This document shows positions 9,248 through 22,074 of a DNA stretch of 64,000 nucleotides, in pieces. Source of the DNA: Vibrio hippocampi. GTDB taxonomy: Bacteria; Pseudomonadota; Gammaproteobacteria; Enterobacterales; Vibrionaceae. The stretch's first letter is position 1, and each line of letters begins with the position of its first letter. The stretch spans positions 2,232,001 through 2,296,000 of the forward strand of contig NZ_CAKLCM010000002.1 in the NCBI RefSeq assembly GCF_921292975.1, given 5' to 3'. The notes under the pieces were generated by a model. The model did no database searches and was not told the origin of the DNA. It saw nothing but the letters and a program-made list of their open reading frames with translations. The position numbers and the translations under genes are program-made.

Positions 9248-10135
9248 TTAAGCGTTTAAATATTCAGAAATCGAGGCAGCCAATCTTTCATACCTTGGGC
9301 GCAATGGTGAGCCAGGACGATAAGCGAGTACCAAGCTTCTTGCTGGTGTTGGATTGACAGCTTTAACATAGCAGACGCCATCTTTTACTTTATCTAACGG
9401 CAAAGATAACTCAGGTAATAATGTGATACCCGCTCCTGCCGCCACCATATTGCGTAAAGTTTCTAGGCTGGTCGCTTTGAAACGCTCATCATCTTTTGCT
9501 CCGGCAGCAAAGCAATAGCCCAAAGCTTGATCACGTAAACAGTGCCCATCCCCTAATGACAGAACCGTTTTACCTTCCAACTGATCCATTTCAATCTCAG
9601 ATAGACTTGCCCATTCGTGATCACAAGGGATGGCGATACTTAGTGGTTCATTGTAAACCTCAATCTCTTTAAATGGGGCGGTCTCTGGAACCGAAGCCAG
9701 TACCAAGCAATCCAATTTTCCATCCTCTAATTGGCGAACCAGTTGATGGGTTTGGGCTTCGTGCAGATACAACTCCAGATCAGGAAACGCTTCTTTGAGT
9801 CTTGGAACAATTTTAGGCAATAAGTAAGGTCCCACGGTTGGGATAAAACCAATATGCATCGGTCCTGTCATCTCACCACTTTGACCCGCAGCCATTTCTC
9901 GAAAGGTTTTCACTTCTTTCAAAACGCGCTGCGCTTGGTCCACCAGCTGTAAGCCCGCATCGGTAAATAGCACGCGACGGCTGCTGCGCTCTAACAGAGA
10001 AGTGCCAATCTCATCTTCAAGCTTTCGGATCTGACCACTCAAGGTCGGCTGACTCACAAAACAAGCCTCCGCAGCCTTGCGAAAATGCTTATGCTCCGCC
10101 AACGCGACTAGGTACTCGAAATCTCGAATGTTCAT
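9248..10135 (-). CDS. oxyR: Hydrogen peroxide-sensing regulator OxyR
   Basis: LysR-type regulator that is activated by peroxide through a disulfide and switches on catalase, peroxiredoxin and related genes. The winged helix-turn-helix occupies residues 1-58. The redox pair is intact: Cys199 and Cys208 in GHCLRDQALGYC, which separates OxyR from other LysR proteins. At 295 residues it is slightly shorter than the E. coli protein, mainly at the C-terminus. It is transcribed alone, convergent to mgtE and downstream of the argHA terminator. Confidence 0.96.
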   Translation of the reverse strand: MNIRDFEYLVALAEHKHFRKAAEACFVSQPTLSGQIRKLEDEIGTSLLERSSRRVLFTDAGLQLVDQAQRVLKEVKTFREMAAGQSGEMTGPMHIGFIPTVGPYLLPKIVPRLKEAFPDLELYLHEAQTHQLVRQLEDGKLDCLVLASVPETAPFKEIEVYNEPLSIAIPCDHEWASLSEIEMDQLEGKTVLSLGDGHCLRDQALGYCFAAGAKDDERFKATSLETLRNMVAAGAGITLLPELSLPLDKVKDGVCYVKAVNPTPARSLVLAYRPGSPLRPRYERLAASISEYLNA

Positions 10136-10218
10136 GTTTCTCTCCGATAGAAAATAACTATGAGTACAATATCAATATTAGGGGTTGACTATCAATAGGT
10201 TTGTTTGGTTATCTGTGC

Positions 10219-10259
10219 TTCTAGGTTTTAGGGGCTAGATTTTAGGGGATAGGGGCTGA
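10219..10259. repeat. Heptamer-type TAGGGGC repeat, locus A
   Basis: Three TAGGGG units (10230-10235, 10244-10249, 10251-10256), the first and last extending to TAGGGGC, are interspersed with TCTAGGTTTT and TAGATTTT spacers. The same words recur at three other intergenic sites in this window (26291-26400, 52551-52580, 59021-59130). This copy lies between the start of oxyR and the argHA terminator. Confidence 0.65.
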
Positions 10260-10265
10260 AAAGAA

Positions 10266-10300
10266 AAAAGCCCCAGAGTCAAAACTGACTTGGGGCCTTC
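10266..10300 (-). terminator. argHA terminator
   Basis: Hairpin with GCCCCA pairing to TGGGGC and an inner AGTC/GACT step. On the minus strand it is followed by a run of T residues (CTTTTTTCTT). It is placed about 130 bases after the argHA stop. Confidence 0.75.
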
Positions 10301-10426
10301 TTAGATTCTTCTAAGAAAAAGCAGTGGTACTTTAGTAGACTCCGCCTTTTCCTGTTGGTTCAATGTTTCTGATGAATTTTCTAAATTAAATTAATTTAAT
10401 TTTTAATCTAACTATTTTTCAGATAG

Positions 10427-12358
<1,932 letters not shown>

Positions 12359-12401
12359 CTAAATCGATAAGCTTAAAGTTACGGCAATTGCGGCTAAAAA
12401 T

Positions 12402-12440
12402 AAAGTAAAAATTCATTAATTCCACATAAGTATTCAAAAT
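12402..12440. promoter_or_regulatory. Tandem ArgR-box candidate upstream of argHA
   Basis: Two AT-rich half-palindromes ending in ATTCA lie at 12411-12415 and 12432-12436, exactly 21 bases apart. This is the spacing of paired 18-bp ARG boxes separated by 3 bases. Position and pathway fit arginine repression of argHA. The left half-sites match the consensus poorly. Confidence 0.5.
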
Positions 12441-12540
12441 AATTTTCTACTTATGTTTATTATGATTAAGGCAAGGCACTCAAGTGCTCGCGTTTCATTC
12501 CCGTAAGCATAAGTTATTAATCACTTTTACTGCAAAAAGA

Positions 12541-12566
12541 AAACCCCATTTGTTACCAAATGGGGT
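12541..12566 (-). terminator. argG terminator
   Basis: Perfect 9-bp stem CCCCATTTG/CAAATGGGG with a TTAC loop (12544-12565). The minus-strand transcript continues into a U-rich run (TTTTCTTTTT). It separates argG from argHA, so argHA needs its own promoter. Confidence 0.85.
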
Positions 12567-12593
12567 GATTAACGGTCAAACAATCAATGTTAA

Positions 12594-13808
12594 TTATTTT
12601 TTCGCTGCGTTTAGCGCTCTGATACGACTTGCAAGTGAGTAAAGACGGATAAAGCCGCCCGCATGGCTTTGGTCATACACGTCGTCTTCACCAAAAGTCG
12701 CAAACTCTTCTGAATACAAGCTGTTATCACTGCGTTTTTGCGTGACGGTTGCTTGACCCTTGTAGAGTTTCACCACCACTTCACCATTCACATCTTTCGC
12801 TAACTCTTCTGATGCCGCAAGAATTGAGCTACATAGCGGTGTAAACCAACGACCATCGTAAACAAGGTGTGATGCTTTGACACCTAACTCTTCACGGAAT
12901 TCATACGACGCTTTATCAAGAACCAATTGCTCAACGGCACGCAATGCTTCCATCATGATGGTGCCTCCTGGAGTTTCATAACAACCACGAGACTTCATAC
13001 CGACAAGACGGTTTTCAACGATATCAATACGACCCACGCCATGTTTAGAACCCTTATCATTGAGGTAAACCAAAGCGTTATATGGTGTCATTTGCTCACC
13101 ATCAACCGCAACCACTTCACCCTGCTTCACTTCCAGCGTGACGTATTCCGCCTGATCCGGTGCTTGTTCAGGAGCAACCGTCCATTCCCAGCAATCTTCA
13201 TTTGGCGCATTCCAAGTATTTTCCAGTACGCCACCTTCCGTAGAAATATGCCAAGCGTTAGCATCACGAGAATAAATCTTGGTCAGTGAAGCGCTACAAG
13301 GAATGTTGCGCTCGGCAAGATAATCGAGGCACTCTTCACGGCTGACCAAATCCCATTCACGCCATGGTGCAATCACAGCAAGATCCGGCGCAAGCGCAGC
13401 AAACGCACCTTCAAAACGCACTTGGTCGTTACCTTTACCAGTACAACCGTGACAAAGCGCATCAGCACCTACTTTACGCGCGATCTCAACTTGCGCTTTA
13501 GCAATGATTGGACGCGCCATTGAAGTCCCTAGCAAATACTTACCTTCGTAGTATGCGCCAGTTTTTAGTGTTGGGTAAATGTAGTCAGCGACCATTTCTT
13601 CTTTAAGATCGACCACGTAACACTCGGAAGCACCTGAAGCTTTCGCTTTCTCTTCGATACCAACCAACTCTTCTTCACCCTGACCCACATCAGCGACAAA
13701 CGCCACCACTTCACAGTCATAGTTCTCTTTTAGCCATGGGATGATTACTGAGGTATCAAGACCGCCAGAATAGGCCACAACTACCTTGTTTACAGATGGT
13801 TTACTCAT
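12594..13808 (-). CDS. argG: Argininosuccinate synthase
   Basis: Joins citrulline and aspartate, using ATP, to give argininosuccinate. The N-terminal ATP pyrophosphatase loop [10 protein letters not shown] is intact at about residues 12-21. Downstream conserved segments include [13 protein letters not shown] and [11 protein letters not shown]. The 404 residues match the shorter, standard ArgG type. It is the third gene of argC-argB-argG on the minus strand, 63 bases after argB, and ends at a strong terminator. Confidence 0.98.
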   Translation of the reverse strand: MSKPSVNKVVVAYSGGLDTSVIIPWLKENYDCEVVAFVADVGQGEEELVGIEEKAKASGASECYVVDLKEEMVADYIYPTLKTGAYYEGKYLLGTSMARPIIAKAQVEIARKVGADALCHGCTGKGNDQVRFEGAFAALAPDLAVIAPWREWDLVSREECLDYLAERNIPCSASLTKIYSRDANAWHISTEGGVLENTWNAPNEDCWEWTVAPEQAPDQAEYVTLEVKQGEVVAVDGEQMTPYNALVYLNDKGSKHGVGRIDIVENRLVGMKSRGCYETPGGTIMMEALRAVEQLVLDKASYEFREELGVKASHLVYDGRWFTPLCSSILAASEELAKDVNGEVVVKLYKGQATVTQKRSDNSLYSEEFATFGEDDVYDQSHAGGFIRLYSLASRIRALNAAKK

Positions 13809-13871
13809 TTTATTTCTCTCCTGAAATCCGTGCCTGAGGCGGTCAGCGCATCGGTATAATAAACATTAAGA

Positions 13872-14669
13872 TTAATTGGGTACAAATTGTGTTCCGATGC
13901 TGTTCCCTGCGAACAACTCCGTCAGTTTTTCTGGATAGCGCCAAGTAGCGACTTCAATGGGACGACCTAAGTCATTGGCTGCCGTCAGTGCCGCTCGTAC
14001 TTTCACAATCATGCCATCAGTGATCACTTTCCCTGCAATCAAAGACTCTGCTTGTTCAGCGCTTAAACTCGATAACAAGTGTCCTTTACCATCCAGTACA
14101 CCGCTGACATCTGACAGCAAAACGAGCTCTGCATCTAAAGCACCCGCAACGGCAACAGCGGCTTGGTCGGCGTTGACATTCATGATCTGACCTTCTGCCG
14201 TGTGACCAATTGAACTAATAATGGGCAGCGCACCCGTTGATAGCACCGCTTTTAATAACGCTGAATTACCCGGAGAAGCCGCACCGACTGCGCCCAGTTC
14301 TGGATCAAGCTCAACAATTTGGCACAGACCACCATCAGCCAAGCTAAGACCTACCGTATTCAAGCCCGCTTTAATAGCGTCGCCTTGCAATAGTTTGTTT
14401 GCAGTCCCAGCCAACGCACCTGCAATCACCCCAATTTGGTCATAGGGTGTCACGCGTAGCCCTTGTTTTTTTTCAACCGGAAGCTGCAATTTCTGCATCA
14501 ATTCATCGACTAGATAACCGCCACCATGAACAATAATAATTTCACGCTGAGCTTGCTGCTGATATTGAGAAATTGCGCCAAACAAATCCCCTAGAGTCTT
14601 TGTGCATGAAAGCGCAGCGCCACCTAATTTGATGACCAACGGCACGGATTGTGATGAAGTAGAGTTCAT
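13872..14669 (-). CDS. argB: Acetylglutamate kinase
   Basis: Phosphorylates N-acetyl-L-glutamate, the second step of arginine synthesis. It is an amino acid kinase family protein of 265 residues, with the nucleotide loop VIKLGGAAL near the N-terminus, the IIVHGGG segment around 44-50, and [12 protein letters not shown] further on. It lies 14 bases downstream of argC in the same operon. Confidence 0.97.
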   Translation of the reverse strand: MNSTSSQSVPLVIKLGGAALSCTKTLGDLFGAISQYQQQAQREIIIVHGGGYLVDELMQKLQLPVEKKQGLRVTPYDQIGVIAGALAGTANKLLQGDAIKAGLNTVGLSLADGGLCQIVELDPELGAVGAASPGNSALLKAVLSTGALPIISSIGHTAEGQIMNVNADQAAVAVAGALDAELVLLSDVSGVLDGKGHLLSSLSAEQAESLIAGKVITDGMIVKVRAALTAANDLGRPIEVATWRYPEKLTELFAGNSIGTQFVPN

Positions 14670-14683
14670 AGCAAGCTCCTTTG

Positions 14684-15682
14684 CTAGACGAGTGCCGTCA
14701 ATTCGGCGAATTGATTTTTAATATTCAAACATTGCATCGCTTGACTCGATGCCCCTTTAAGCAGGTTATCAATCGCAGAAACCACGATAATATGCTGTCC
14801 TTGCACCTGCCAACCAATATCACAAAACGGCGTATTTTCAACATCTTGTATTCTTGGAATGCTATTTTTTACACGTACACATGGCGTATCAGCATAAACG
14901 GAGAAGGCTTCCGCAACCTGTTGTTCACTCACGCCGTCTGCCAACTTCATGGTGATCGTCGCCAAAATACCGCGTTTAAAGTTGCCAAGATGAGGAGTAA
15001 AAATCACATCACAGCCCAGATGCGTGGCAATCTCAGGTTGGTGTCTATGATTAAAAATGCCATAAGGTTGCAAGCTCACCTCACAAAAGCTATTGGTCAT
15101 ACTCGCTTTACGCCCTGCGCCCGAAACACCACTGGTTGCATTGATCACCGGCCACACTTGAGTATCCAGTAGTTGTTTTTCTAGCAAGGGCTTGATCGCC
15201 AATTGAGAAGCCGTCGGGTAACAACCCGGCACCGCTACTAGTTGTGCCTGCTGGATCGCGGCACTGTTCCACTCCGCAAGACCATATACCGCTTGTTCTA
15301 GCCAGTTGGCATTTTGGTGTTCAAAGCCATAAAACTGGGTATAGAAGCTGTCACTCTGGACACGGTAAGCGCCGGACAAATCAAATACCTGACAGCCCTG
15401 CTCTAAAAACGTCGGGGCAAGATCATGGCTCACTTCATGCGCCGTTGCTAAAAACACCACATCACTCTGTGCCGCTACTTGAGCAACATCGGTAAGCGCT
15501 TGAACAGGCATATCAACCACACCGCCTAATTTACCGTGCAGTTGAGAAATCGGTTTTCCGGCATCAACACTATTGGCGGAAACATACAAACCTGATAGCT
15601 TGAGCTGCGGATGTTTGCAGACCATCAGAGCTAATTCTGCTCCTGTGTAGCCGCTGGCGCCGATAATAGTGGTTTTTAGCAT
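14684..15682 (-). CDS. argC: N-acetyl-gamma-glutamyl-phosphate reductase
   Basis: NADPH-dependent reductase of the third arginine step. The Rossmann loop [10 protein letters not shown] is at residues 8-17 and the catalytic cysteine is Cys154 in VPGCYPTAS. The ATG at 15682 gives 332 residues. An in-frame GTG immediately before it is less likely. It is the first gene of the argCBG operon and divergent from argE, with 154 bases of shared regulatory DNA between them. Confidence 0.97.
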   Translation of the reverse strand: MLKTTIIGASGYTGAELALMVCKHPQLKLSGLYVSANSVDAGKPISQLHGKLGGVVDMPVQALTDVAQVAAQSDVVFLATAHEVSHDLAPTFLEQGCQVFDLSGAYRVQSDSFYTQFYGFEHQNANWLEQAVYGLAEWNSAAIQQAQLVAVPGCYPTASQLAIKPLLEKQLLDTQVWPVINATSGVSGAGRKASMTNSFCEVSLQPYGIFNHRHQPEIATHLGCDVIFTPHLGNFKRGILATITMKLADGVSEQQVAEAFSVYADTPCVRVKNSIPRIQDVENTPFCDIGWQVQGQHIIVVSAIDNLLKGASSQAMQCLNIKNQFAELTALV

Positions 15683-15752
15683 CACTTTACGTCCGTTATT
15701 AATTCGATGAACCCAAGCATTAATGAGTAGTAATATAAAAAAATCGCTTTAA

Positions 15753-15770
15753 ATTGATTTTTTATTCATT
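15753..15770. promoter_or_regulatory. ArgR-box candidate in the argC/argE divergent region
   Basis: TGATTTTTTATTCA (15755-15768) resembles the ARG-box consensus TGAATNNNNATTCA with one mismatch in the left arm. It lies in the AT-rich space between the divergent argC and argE. No second box at the 21-base spacing was found. Confidence 0.45.
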
Positions 15771-15836
15771 AATTTTGATTTAATATGTGTTTTACCGTCT
15801 TGAGATTCATCTGTCAACCATAGAAGTGAAGATAAT

Positions 15837-16976
15837 ATGCAATTAGCGACTTTTTTAGATGTCTACAAGGGACTCATCAGTACCCCATCCATCAGTTCAA
15901 CCGACCCTAGTTGGGATCTGGGCAATAAAGCCGTGATTGAAAAACTCGCCGCTTGGATGACCGATCTCGGCTTTCAGGTCGAGGTGATTGAAGTTGAAAG
16001 CAATAAATACAACATGATTGCCAAAATGGGTGAAGGTGAAGGTGGTCTAATATTGGCAGGACACAGCGATACGGTGCCTTTTGATGAGGGACGTTGGAAC
16101 TTCAACCCTCATGACCTTACCGAAGCGAACAACCGCTTCTACGGTTTAGGCACCGCCGATATGAAAGGCTTTTTTGCTTTTATTTATGAAGCGGTAAAAA
16201 GCATTGATTGGAGTAAACAGAGCAAACCGCTGTATGTTTTAGCTACCTGTGACGAAGAAACCACCATGCTAGGCGCGCGACACTTTACGCAAAGCGCCCC
16301 CTTTGATCCGGACTACTGCATTATTGGTGAGCCAACAAGCCTAGTGCCAATTCGAGGTCACAAAGGTCATGTCGCGAATGCCATTCGCGTCACCGGAAAA
16401 TCAGGTCACTCATCCGATCCCGCTCTTGGGGTCAACGCTATCGAAATTATGCACGAAGTGCTGTTTGCCATGATGAAGCTCAGAGATCGCTTGATTAAAG
16501 AGTATCACCATCCAGGCTTTGCTATTCCCGGTCCAACCTTGAATCTCGGTCATATTCACGGCGGTGATAGTGCCAACCGTATCTGTGGTTGCTGTGAACT
16601 GCATTACGATGTCCGTCCATTACCCGGCATCAGTCTCGACAATTTAGACAACTTGCTGCGTGATGCCCTTCAAGAGGTTGAAGCAAAATGGCCCGGGCGA
16701 CTGAGCATAACGGCACTGCATGAACCCATTCCTGGTTATGAATGCGATCATCAGCATCCCTTTGTACAAGGCATGGAAAGCCTATGTGAACAGAATTCCG
16801 AAACGGTGAACTACTGTACAGAAGCGCCGTTCCTGCAGCAGCTTTGTCCAACATTGGTGCTCGGCCCCGGTTCTATCGACCAAGCTCACCAGCCCGATGA
16901 GTTCTTAAGTTTAGATTTTATCGACCCGACGATAAAAATTATTCGCAAAGCAATCCATCAATATTGCTTTGGTTAA
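15837..16976 (+). CDS. argE: Acetylornithine deacetylase
   Basis: M20-family zinc hydrolase that removes the acetyl group from N-acetylornithine to give ornithine. Metal-site motifs are visible: GHSDTVP (His76, Asp78), GTADMKG, and the catalytic glutamate pair in DEETTMLG. A dimerisation domain sits in the middle of the 379 residues. It is divergent from argCBG, the arrangement found in many enterobacteria and vibrios. The hydrolytic route means acetyl groups are not recycled, consistent with the need for the acetyltransferase domain on ArgH. Confidence 0.97.
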   Translation: MQLATFLDVYKGLISTPSISSTDPSWDLGNKAVIEKLAAWMTDLGFQVEVIEVESNKYNMIAKMGEGEGGLILAGHSDTVPFDEGRWNFNPHDLTEANNRFYGLGTADMKGFFAFIYEAVKSIDWSKQSKPLYVLATCDEETTMLGARHFTQSAPFDPDYCIIGEPTSLVPIRGHKGHVANAIRVTGKSGHSSDPALGVNAIEIMHEVLFAMMKLRDRLIKEYHHPGFAIPGPTLNLGHIHGGDSANRICGCCELHYDVRPLPGISLDNLDNLLRDALQEVEAKWPGRLSITALHEPIPGYECDHQHPFVQGMESLCEQNSETVNYCTEAPFLQQLCPTLVLGPGSIDQAHQPDEFLSLDFIDPTIKIIRKAIHQYCFG

Positions 16977-17024
16977 AACGAAAAATGTAATAAATTTTCA
17001 GTAATAATAACGATTTGAGTCAGG

Positions 17025-17066
17025 CCTAGTGTACACTTGCCTCAACGATAAAAAGTGCAAACTAGG
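17025..17066 (+). terminator. Possible argE terminator hairpin
   Basis: Imperfect inverted repeat CCTAGTGTACACTT (17025-17038) and AAGTGCAAACTAGG (17053-17066), 12 of 14 pairs, followed by TTTACTTTATTTG. It lies between argE and ppc and may instead be part of the ppc leader. Confidence 0.4.
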
Positions 17067-17158
17067 TTTACTTTATTTGACTCCGACTAGCGTTTTTCGT
17101 TAGATTGTGAGCCCCGAAAGGGAAAATGGATGTAGTTAAATTACAAGGCAGGATGACT

Positions 17159-19792
17159 ATGAACGAAAAATATGCCCCCCTCAAAAGCAATGTACGCATG
17201 CTTGGGCATTTGCTCGGAAACACCATCAAGGAAGCACATGGTGATGCTATTTTGGAGAAGGTTGAGAAAATTCGCCAACTTTCAAAATCAGTAGTTCGTG
17301 CAGGCAATGAAGCCGATCGAGTAACGCTAATCGAAGAAATCAAAAGCCTGCCGAATGAGCAGCTAACACCCGTTGCTCATGCATTTAACCAATTCTTGAA
17401 CCTGACTAATATTGCCGATCAGTACCACACAATTTCTCGCAGTTGCGAGGCCGATGTCTGTGTACCGGATCCAATCGACGCTCTATTCTCTAAGCTTAGC
17501 CAGCAAGAAGTACGCAAATTAGACACAGCAGAAGCTGTGCGTGATCTTAATATTGAGCTGGTACTTACCGCGCACCCGACAGAAATTACTCGTCGTACAA
17601 TGATCAACAAACTGGTCAAGATTAACGAGTGTCTATCTAAACTTGAACTCAATGAGCTTTCAACCAAAGAGCGCAAGAAGACCGAGCGTCGCCTAGAACA
17701 ACTTATTTCGCAAAGCTGGCATTCAGACGTGATTCGTAAGCAGCGTCCAACACCACTGGATGAAGCTAAATGGGGCTTTGCCGTTGTTGAAAACTCCCTT
17801 TGGGACGCGGTGCCTGAGTTCCTACGTGAACTGGATGAGCGCGTCACTGGCTACCTTGGTGAAGGTCTGCCTATTGATGCTCGCCCGGTGCACTTCTCAT
17901 CTTGGATGGGTGGCGACCGCGACGGTAACCCATTTGTGACTCACACCATTACTCGTGAAGTCATGCTGTTGTCACGCTGGAAAGCGGCTGAGCTTTATCT
18001 TAAAGATATTCAAGAGCTTATCTCTGAACTGTCTATGGTTAAGTGTAACGATGAAGTTCGAGAGCTTGCCGGTGATGCCCATGAACCTTACCGTGCCGTA
18101 CTGAAACCTCTTCGCACCCTATTGGTCAACACACTCGAAGTACTGGATGCCGAAATCACTCATCAAGAGGTTCCAAAGAAACCGATTCTTGAAGATGTTG
18201 AGCAACTTTGGACTCCACTGATGGCGTGTTACAAATCACTGCGTGAAAGTGGCATGTGTTTGATCGCTGACGGTTCACTACTTGATACTATTCGTCGTGT
18301 AAAAGCCTTCGGTGTTCATCTTGTACGTCTTGATATCCGCCAAGAAAGCACCCGTCATTCAGACGTCATTTCTGAGCTGACTCGCCACCTTGGTCTGGGT
18401 GACTACGACCAATGGAGTGAACAAGACAAGATTTCATTCCTAATCAATGAACTGAGCTCAAAACGCCCACTACTACCTCGCGATTGGCAACCATCTCCAG
18501 AGGTACAAGAAGTTCTCGATACTTGTCGAGTCATCGCCTCTCAATCACGCGAAGCCTTTGGTGCCTACGTGATTTCAATGGCAAGAACCGCTTCGGACGT
18601 ATTGGCTGTTCACCTGATCCTACAAGAGTGTGGTTGTAAATTCCGTATGGATGTTTGCCCACTGTTCGAGACACTAGAAGACCTGAATAACTCTGAAGAT
18701 GTGATGAAGCAACTGTTCGATATCGACTGGTATCGTGGCTTTATTCAAAATAATCAAATGGTGATGATTGGTTACTCGGATTCTGCGAAAGATGCGGGTG
18801 CCATGGCCGCTGGCTGGGCACAATATCGTGCAATGGAAGCCCTCGTTGAAGTCGCTGACGAAGCGGGGATTGAATTAACGCTATTCCACGGTCGCGGCGG
18901 TACTATCGGTCGTGGTGGTGCGCCTGCGCATGCTGCGCTTCTTTCTCAGCCACCAAAGAGCCTAAAAGGCGGTCTGCGTGTGACGGAGCAAGGCGAGATG
19001 ATTCGCTTTAAGCTTGGTCTCCCCGAAATCGCGGTAAACAGCTTTAGCCTCTATGCCAGTGCCATTCTAGAAGCGAACTTACTGCCGCCACCAGAGCCAA
19101 AACAAGACTGGCGTGATCTCATGGAAGTGCTGTCTCAAGTGTCTTGTGAAGCCTACCGTAAGATCGTTCGTGGCGAACCTGACTTTGTTCCATACTTCCG
19201 TCAAGCAACGCCTGAATTAGAGCTTGGTAAACTACCGCTAGGTTCTCGCCCAGCGAAACGTAACCCGAATGGCGGTGTTGAAAGCCTGCGTGCAATTCCA
19301 TGGATCTTCTCTTGGAGTCAGAACCGTCTGCTTCTGCCAGCATGGCTTGGCGCGGGTGAAGCGATTCAATACTCTATCGATAAAGGTCATCAAGCGCTGC
19401 TTGAAGAGATGTGCCGCGAATGGCCGTTCTTCTCGACTCGCCTTGGTATGCTAGAGATGGTTTACACCAAGTGTAATGTCGAAGTCTCTCGTTATTACGA
19501 TCAGCAATTAGTGGATGTCGAGTTACAACCGCTTGGCGACAAGCTCCGTTCTCAGTTACAACGCGATATTACTGCGGTATTGAACGTAGAAAACAACGAC
19601 CACTTAATGCAAAGCGATCCTTGGGGGATGGAATCTATCCGCCTTCGTAATATTTACACCGAACCACTCAACATTCTTCAGTCTGAGCTTCTGTATCGAA
19701 CTCGTCAAAGTGAAGAGACCGAAGCGGAACTCGAAGAAGCCCTGATGGTGACAGTAGCGGGTATCGCAGCGGGTATGCGCAACACAGGTTAG
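17159..19792 (+). CDS. ppc: Phosphoenolpyruvate carboxylase
   Basis: Carboxylates PEP to oxaloacetate to refill the TCA cycle. The catalytic histidine motif TAHPTE lies near residue 140, and the bicarbonate/phosphate-handling loop [12 protein letters not shown] is in the second half. The protein ends in the conserved AAGMRNTG. The ATG at 17159 is chosen because AGG lies 6 bases upstream and the product begins [12 protein letters not shown], as in E. coli, giving 877 residues. Upstream in-frame ATGs at 17126 and 17153 are less suitable. It is monocistronic, with a strong terminator. Confidence 0.98.
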   Translation: MNEKYAPLKSNVRMLGHLLGNTIKEAHGDAILEKVEKIRQLSKSVVRAGNEADRVTLIEEIKSLPNEQLTPVAHAFNQFLNLTNIADQYHTISRSCEADVCVPDPIDALFSKLSQQEVRKLDTAEAVRDLNIELVLTAHPTEITRRTMINKLVKINECLSKLELNELSTKERKKTERRLEQLISQSWHSDVIRKQRPTPLDEAKWGFAVVENSLWDAVPEFLRELDERVTGYLGEGLPIDARPVHFSSWMGGDRDGNPFVTHTITREVMLLSRWKAAELYLKDIQELISELSMVKCNDEVRELAGDAHEPYRAVLKPLRTLLVNTLEVLDAEITHQEVPKKPILEDVEQLWTPLMACYKSLRESGMCLIADGSLLDTIRRVKAFGVHLVRLDIRQESTRHSDVISELTRHLGLGDYDQWSEQDKISFLINELSSKRPLLPRDWQPSPEVQEVLDTCRVIASQSREAFGAYVISMARTASDVLAVHLILQECGCKFRMDVCPLFETLEDLNNSEDVMKQLFDIDWYRGFIQNNQMVMIGYSDSAKDAGAMAAGWAQYRAMEALVEVADEAGIELTLFHGRGGTIGRGGAPAHAALLSQPPKSLKGGLRVTEQGEMIRFKLGLPEIAVNSFSLYASAILEANLLPPPEPKQDWRDLMEVLSQVSCEAYRKIVRGEPDFVPYFRQATPELELGKLPLGSRPAKRNPNGGVESLRAIPWIFSWSQNRLLLPAWLGAGEAIQYSIDKGHQALLEEMCREWPFFSTRLGMLEMVYTKCNVEVSRYYDQQLVDVELQPLGDKLRSQLQRDITAVLNVENNDHLMQSDPWGMESIRLRNIYTEPLNILQSELLYRTRQSEETEAELEEALMVTVAGIAAGMRNTG

Positions 19793-19819
19793 TCACTCAA
19801 TCTGTTTCATACCTGAGAC

Positions 19820-19848
19820 AAAAGACCGCAAATTGCGGTCTTTTTTGT
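19820..19848 (+). terminator. ppc terminator
   Basis: Perfect 9-bp stem AAGACCGCA/TGCGGTCTT with a 3-base loop, followed by a T run, about 30 bases after the ppc stop. Confidence 0.9.
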
Positions 19849-20205
19849 TCAAACAGCGATAATTTTCTGCTTGTTTAGATTTTAAGGTGGAGAATAATTA
19901 TCGTTTAATTTATTATTAGGCAATCTGACACACTGACCTTCTGTTCACTTCAATACTATATAATTACACGAACAGTTAAGGTGTCATCACATCGTCCCCC
20001 TAGGTGACAATGGCTTAGATAAGGTTATACCGCGTTTGGTCTTTGCTTCGAGTTTTAGACTCGATAAGCAAACCCTGTAAACGCCACTGACAATCACACC
20101 GATGCAGTTTGATCGGCAGTCACGCAAGATTGCTCTCAGGTTGCTTTCAGAATGGTGTTCGTCAGTGAAGATAATTATATTAGTTTAACCATTTGGATTT
20201 AAGAC
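19849..20205 (+). promoter_or_regulatory. Long aphA upstream/leader region with likely Qrr pairing site
   Basis: 357 bases without a gene. CTAGGTGAC (20000-20008) is the reverse complement of the GUCACCUAG core I recall in Vibrio Qrr small RNAs. GGCTTAGATAAGG, just downstream (20012-20024), resembles the complement of their 5' segment. An imperfect hairpin follows at 20038-20074 (TTTGCTT..CGAGT against ACTCG..AAGCAAA). In V. cholerae and V. harveyi, Qrr RNAs activate aphA by pairing far upstream in its 5' UTR, which fits. The transcription start was not identified. Confidence 0.6.
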
Positions 20206-20745
20206 ATGTCATTACCACACGTGATTCTTACCGTTCTTAGCACACGAGATGCAACCGGCTACGATATTACTAAAGAATTTTCCGCCAACATCGGATACTT
20301 TTGGAAAGCGAGCCACCAACAAGTCTATCGTGAACTTAACAAGATGGCCTCAAGCGAGTGGGTAACCTGTACTCTCGAGCCTCAAGAGGGTAAACCTGAC
20401 CGTAAAGTCTATGCCATCACTGATGCAGGGCGCGTCGCGCTGAGTCAGTGGTTTGAGCAGGCAACTGTCCACCCGACAGTGCGTGACGAGTTTGCAGCAA
20501 AACTAGCCGCTTGTGCGGTTCAACCCTCTGCAGCATTTCGTATTCAGCTTGAAGCGTTGATTGAAGAATCAAAACGCTTAGTTGCCCACTACAAAGAGAT
20601 TGAAGCGGCGTACTACGCAACCCCTAACACATTGACTAAGCCACAGCGTCTTGAGCGCCTAACCCTTCGTAGAAACATTTTTTCGAGACAGGCTTGGATT
20701 GATTGGGCAGAAGAGTCGCTTGCTGAACTAGAAGCGATCAACTAA
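20206..20745 (+). CDS. aphA: Low-cell-density quorum-sensing regulator AphA
   Basis: PadR-family winged-helix regulator. In Vibrio it is the master regulator at low cell density, opposite LuxR/HapR, and it activates virulence genes in V. cholerae. The N-terminal 85 residues form the winged helix, with MSLPHVILTVLSTRDATGYD and QQVYRELNKM. The C-terminal half is the helical dimerisation arm (RQAWIDWAEESLAELEAIN). The 179 residues match Vibrio AphA. It is a strong genus marker. Its long leader suggests post-transcriptional control by Qrr RNAs. Confidence 0.96.
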   Translation: MSLPHVILTVLSTRDATGYDITKEFSANIGYFWKASHQQVYRELNKMASSEWVTCTLEPQEGKPDRKVYAITDAGRVALSQWFEQATVHPTVRDEFAAKLAACAVQPSAAFRIQLEALIEESKRLVAHYKEIEAAYYATPNTLTKPQRLERLTLRRNIFSRQAWIDWAEESLAELEAIN

Positions 20746-20764
20746 CCCTTATTCTTCCAATCAT

Positions 20765-20806
20765 AAAAAAACCTCTCAACGCAATGCGTGAGAGGTTTTT
20801 GTTTTT
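20765..20806. terminator. Bidirectional terminator between aphA and metF
   Basis: AAAAACCTCTC..ACGC pairs with GCGT..GAGAGGTTTTT around a short loop, with A-rich and T-rich flanks on both sides. It sits between convergent aphA and metF. Confidence 0.88.
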
Positions 20807-20839
20807 TAACGAACCGATTTTCGTAACAGACTGAATTGC

Positions 20840-21754
<915 letters not shown>

Positions 21755-21911
21755 CTAAAGCCTGGTCAATCCTTTGGCTTAAACCTGTCTGTTTTTGTGG
21801 TTGGTCTTTTTCAACGTAATTATGTTTTCTGCATCAATGACTTTTAATGTAGATAATTGTGAACGTAAGTACTTTGAACGTAATGTTGTGTATTACTGCT
21901 TTTGTTATTTT

Positions 21912-21935
21912 CGACGTTTAGACGTCTATATGTCT
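21912..21935. promoter_or_regulatory. MetJ operator upstream of metF
   Basis: Three adjacent 8-base met boxes: CGACGTTT, then a perfect AGACGTCT (21920-21927), then ATATGTCT. The phasing is the tandem 8-bp spacing on which MetJ dimers stack. It lies about 180 bases upstream of the metF start, in the 338-base gap between metF and metL. Confidence 0.85.
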
Positions 21936-22019
21936 ACAGAATGACGGGGACGCGGTTTAAAGTCAATAGACAATTGATGATTTTTTCGCTCATAGATGAT
22001 GGATGTAAAGCGCATTAAA

Positions 22020-22066
22020 AAAGCGCCTTGTTTGGGATTTCGCTAAATCCGTAACAAAGGCGCTTA
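22020..22066 (-). terminator. metBL terminator
   Basis: AAGCGCCTT pairs with AAGGCGCTT, with an inner GGATTT/AAATCC stem. On the minus strand T-rich sequence follows. It starts about 9 bases after the metL stop. Confidence 0.82.
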
Positions 22067-22074
22067 ATCAATGG

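Noticed and set aside
14681..15172. 163-codon plus-strand frame over argC
   Set aside because: It lies fully antisense to well-supported argC and has no family-like features.
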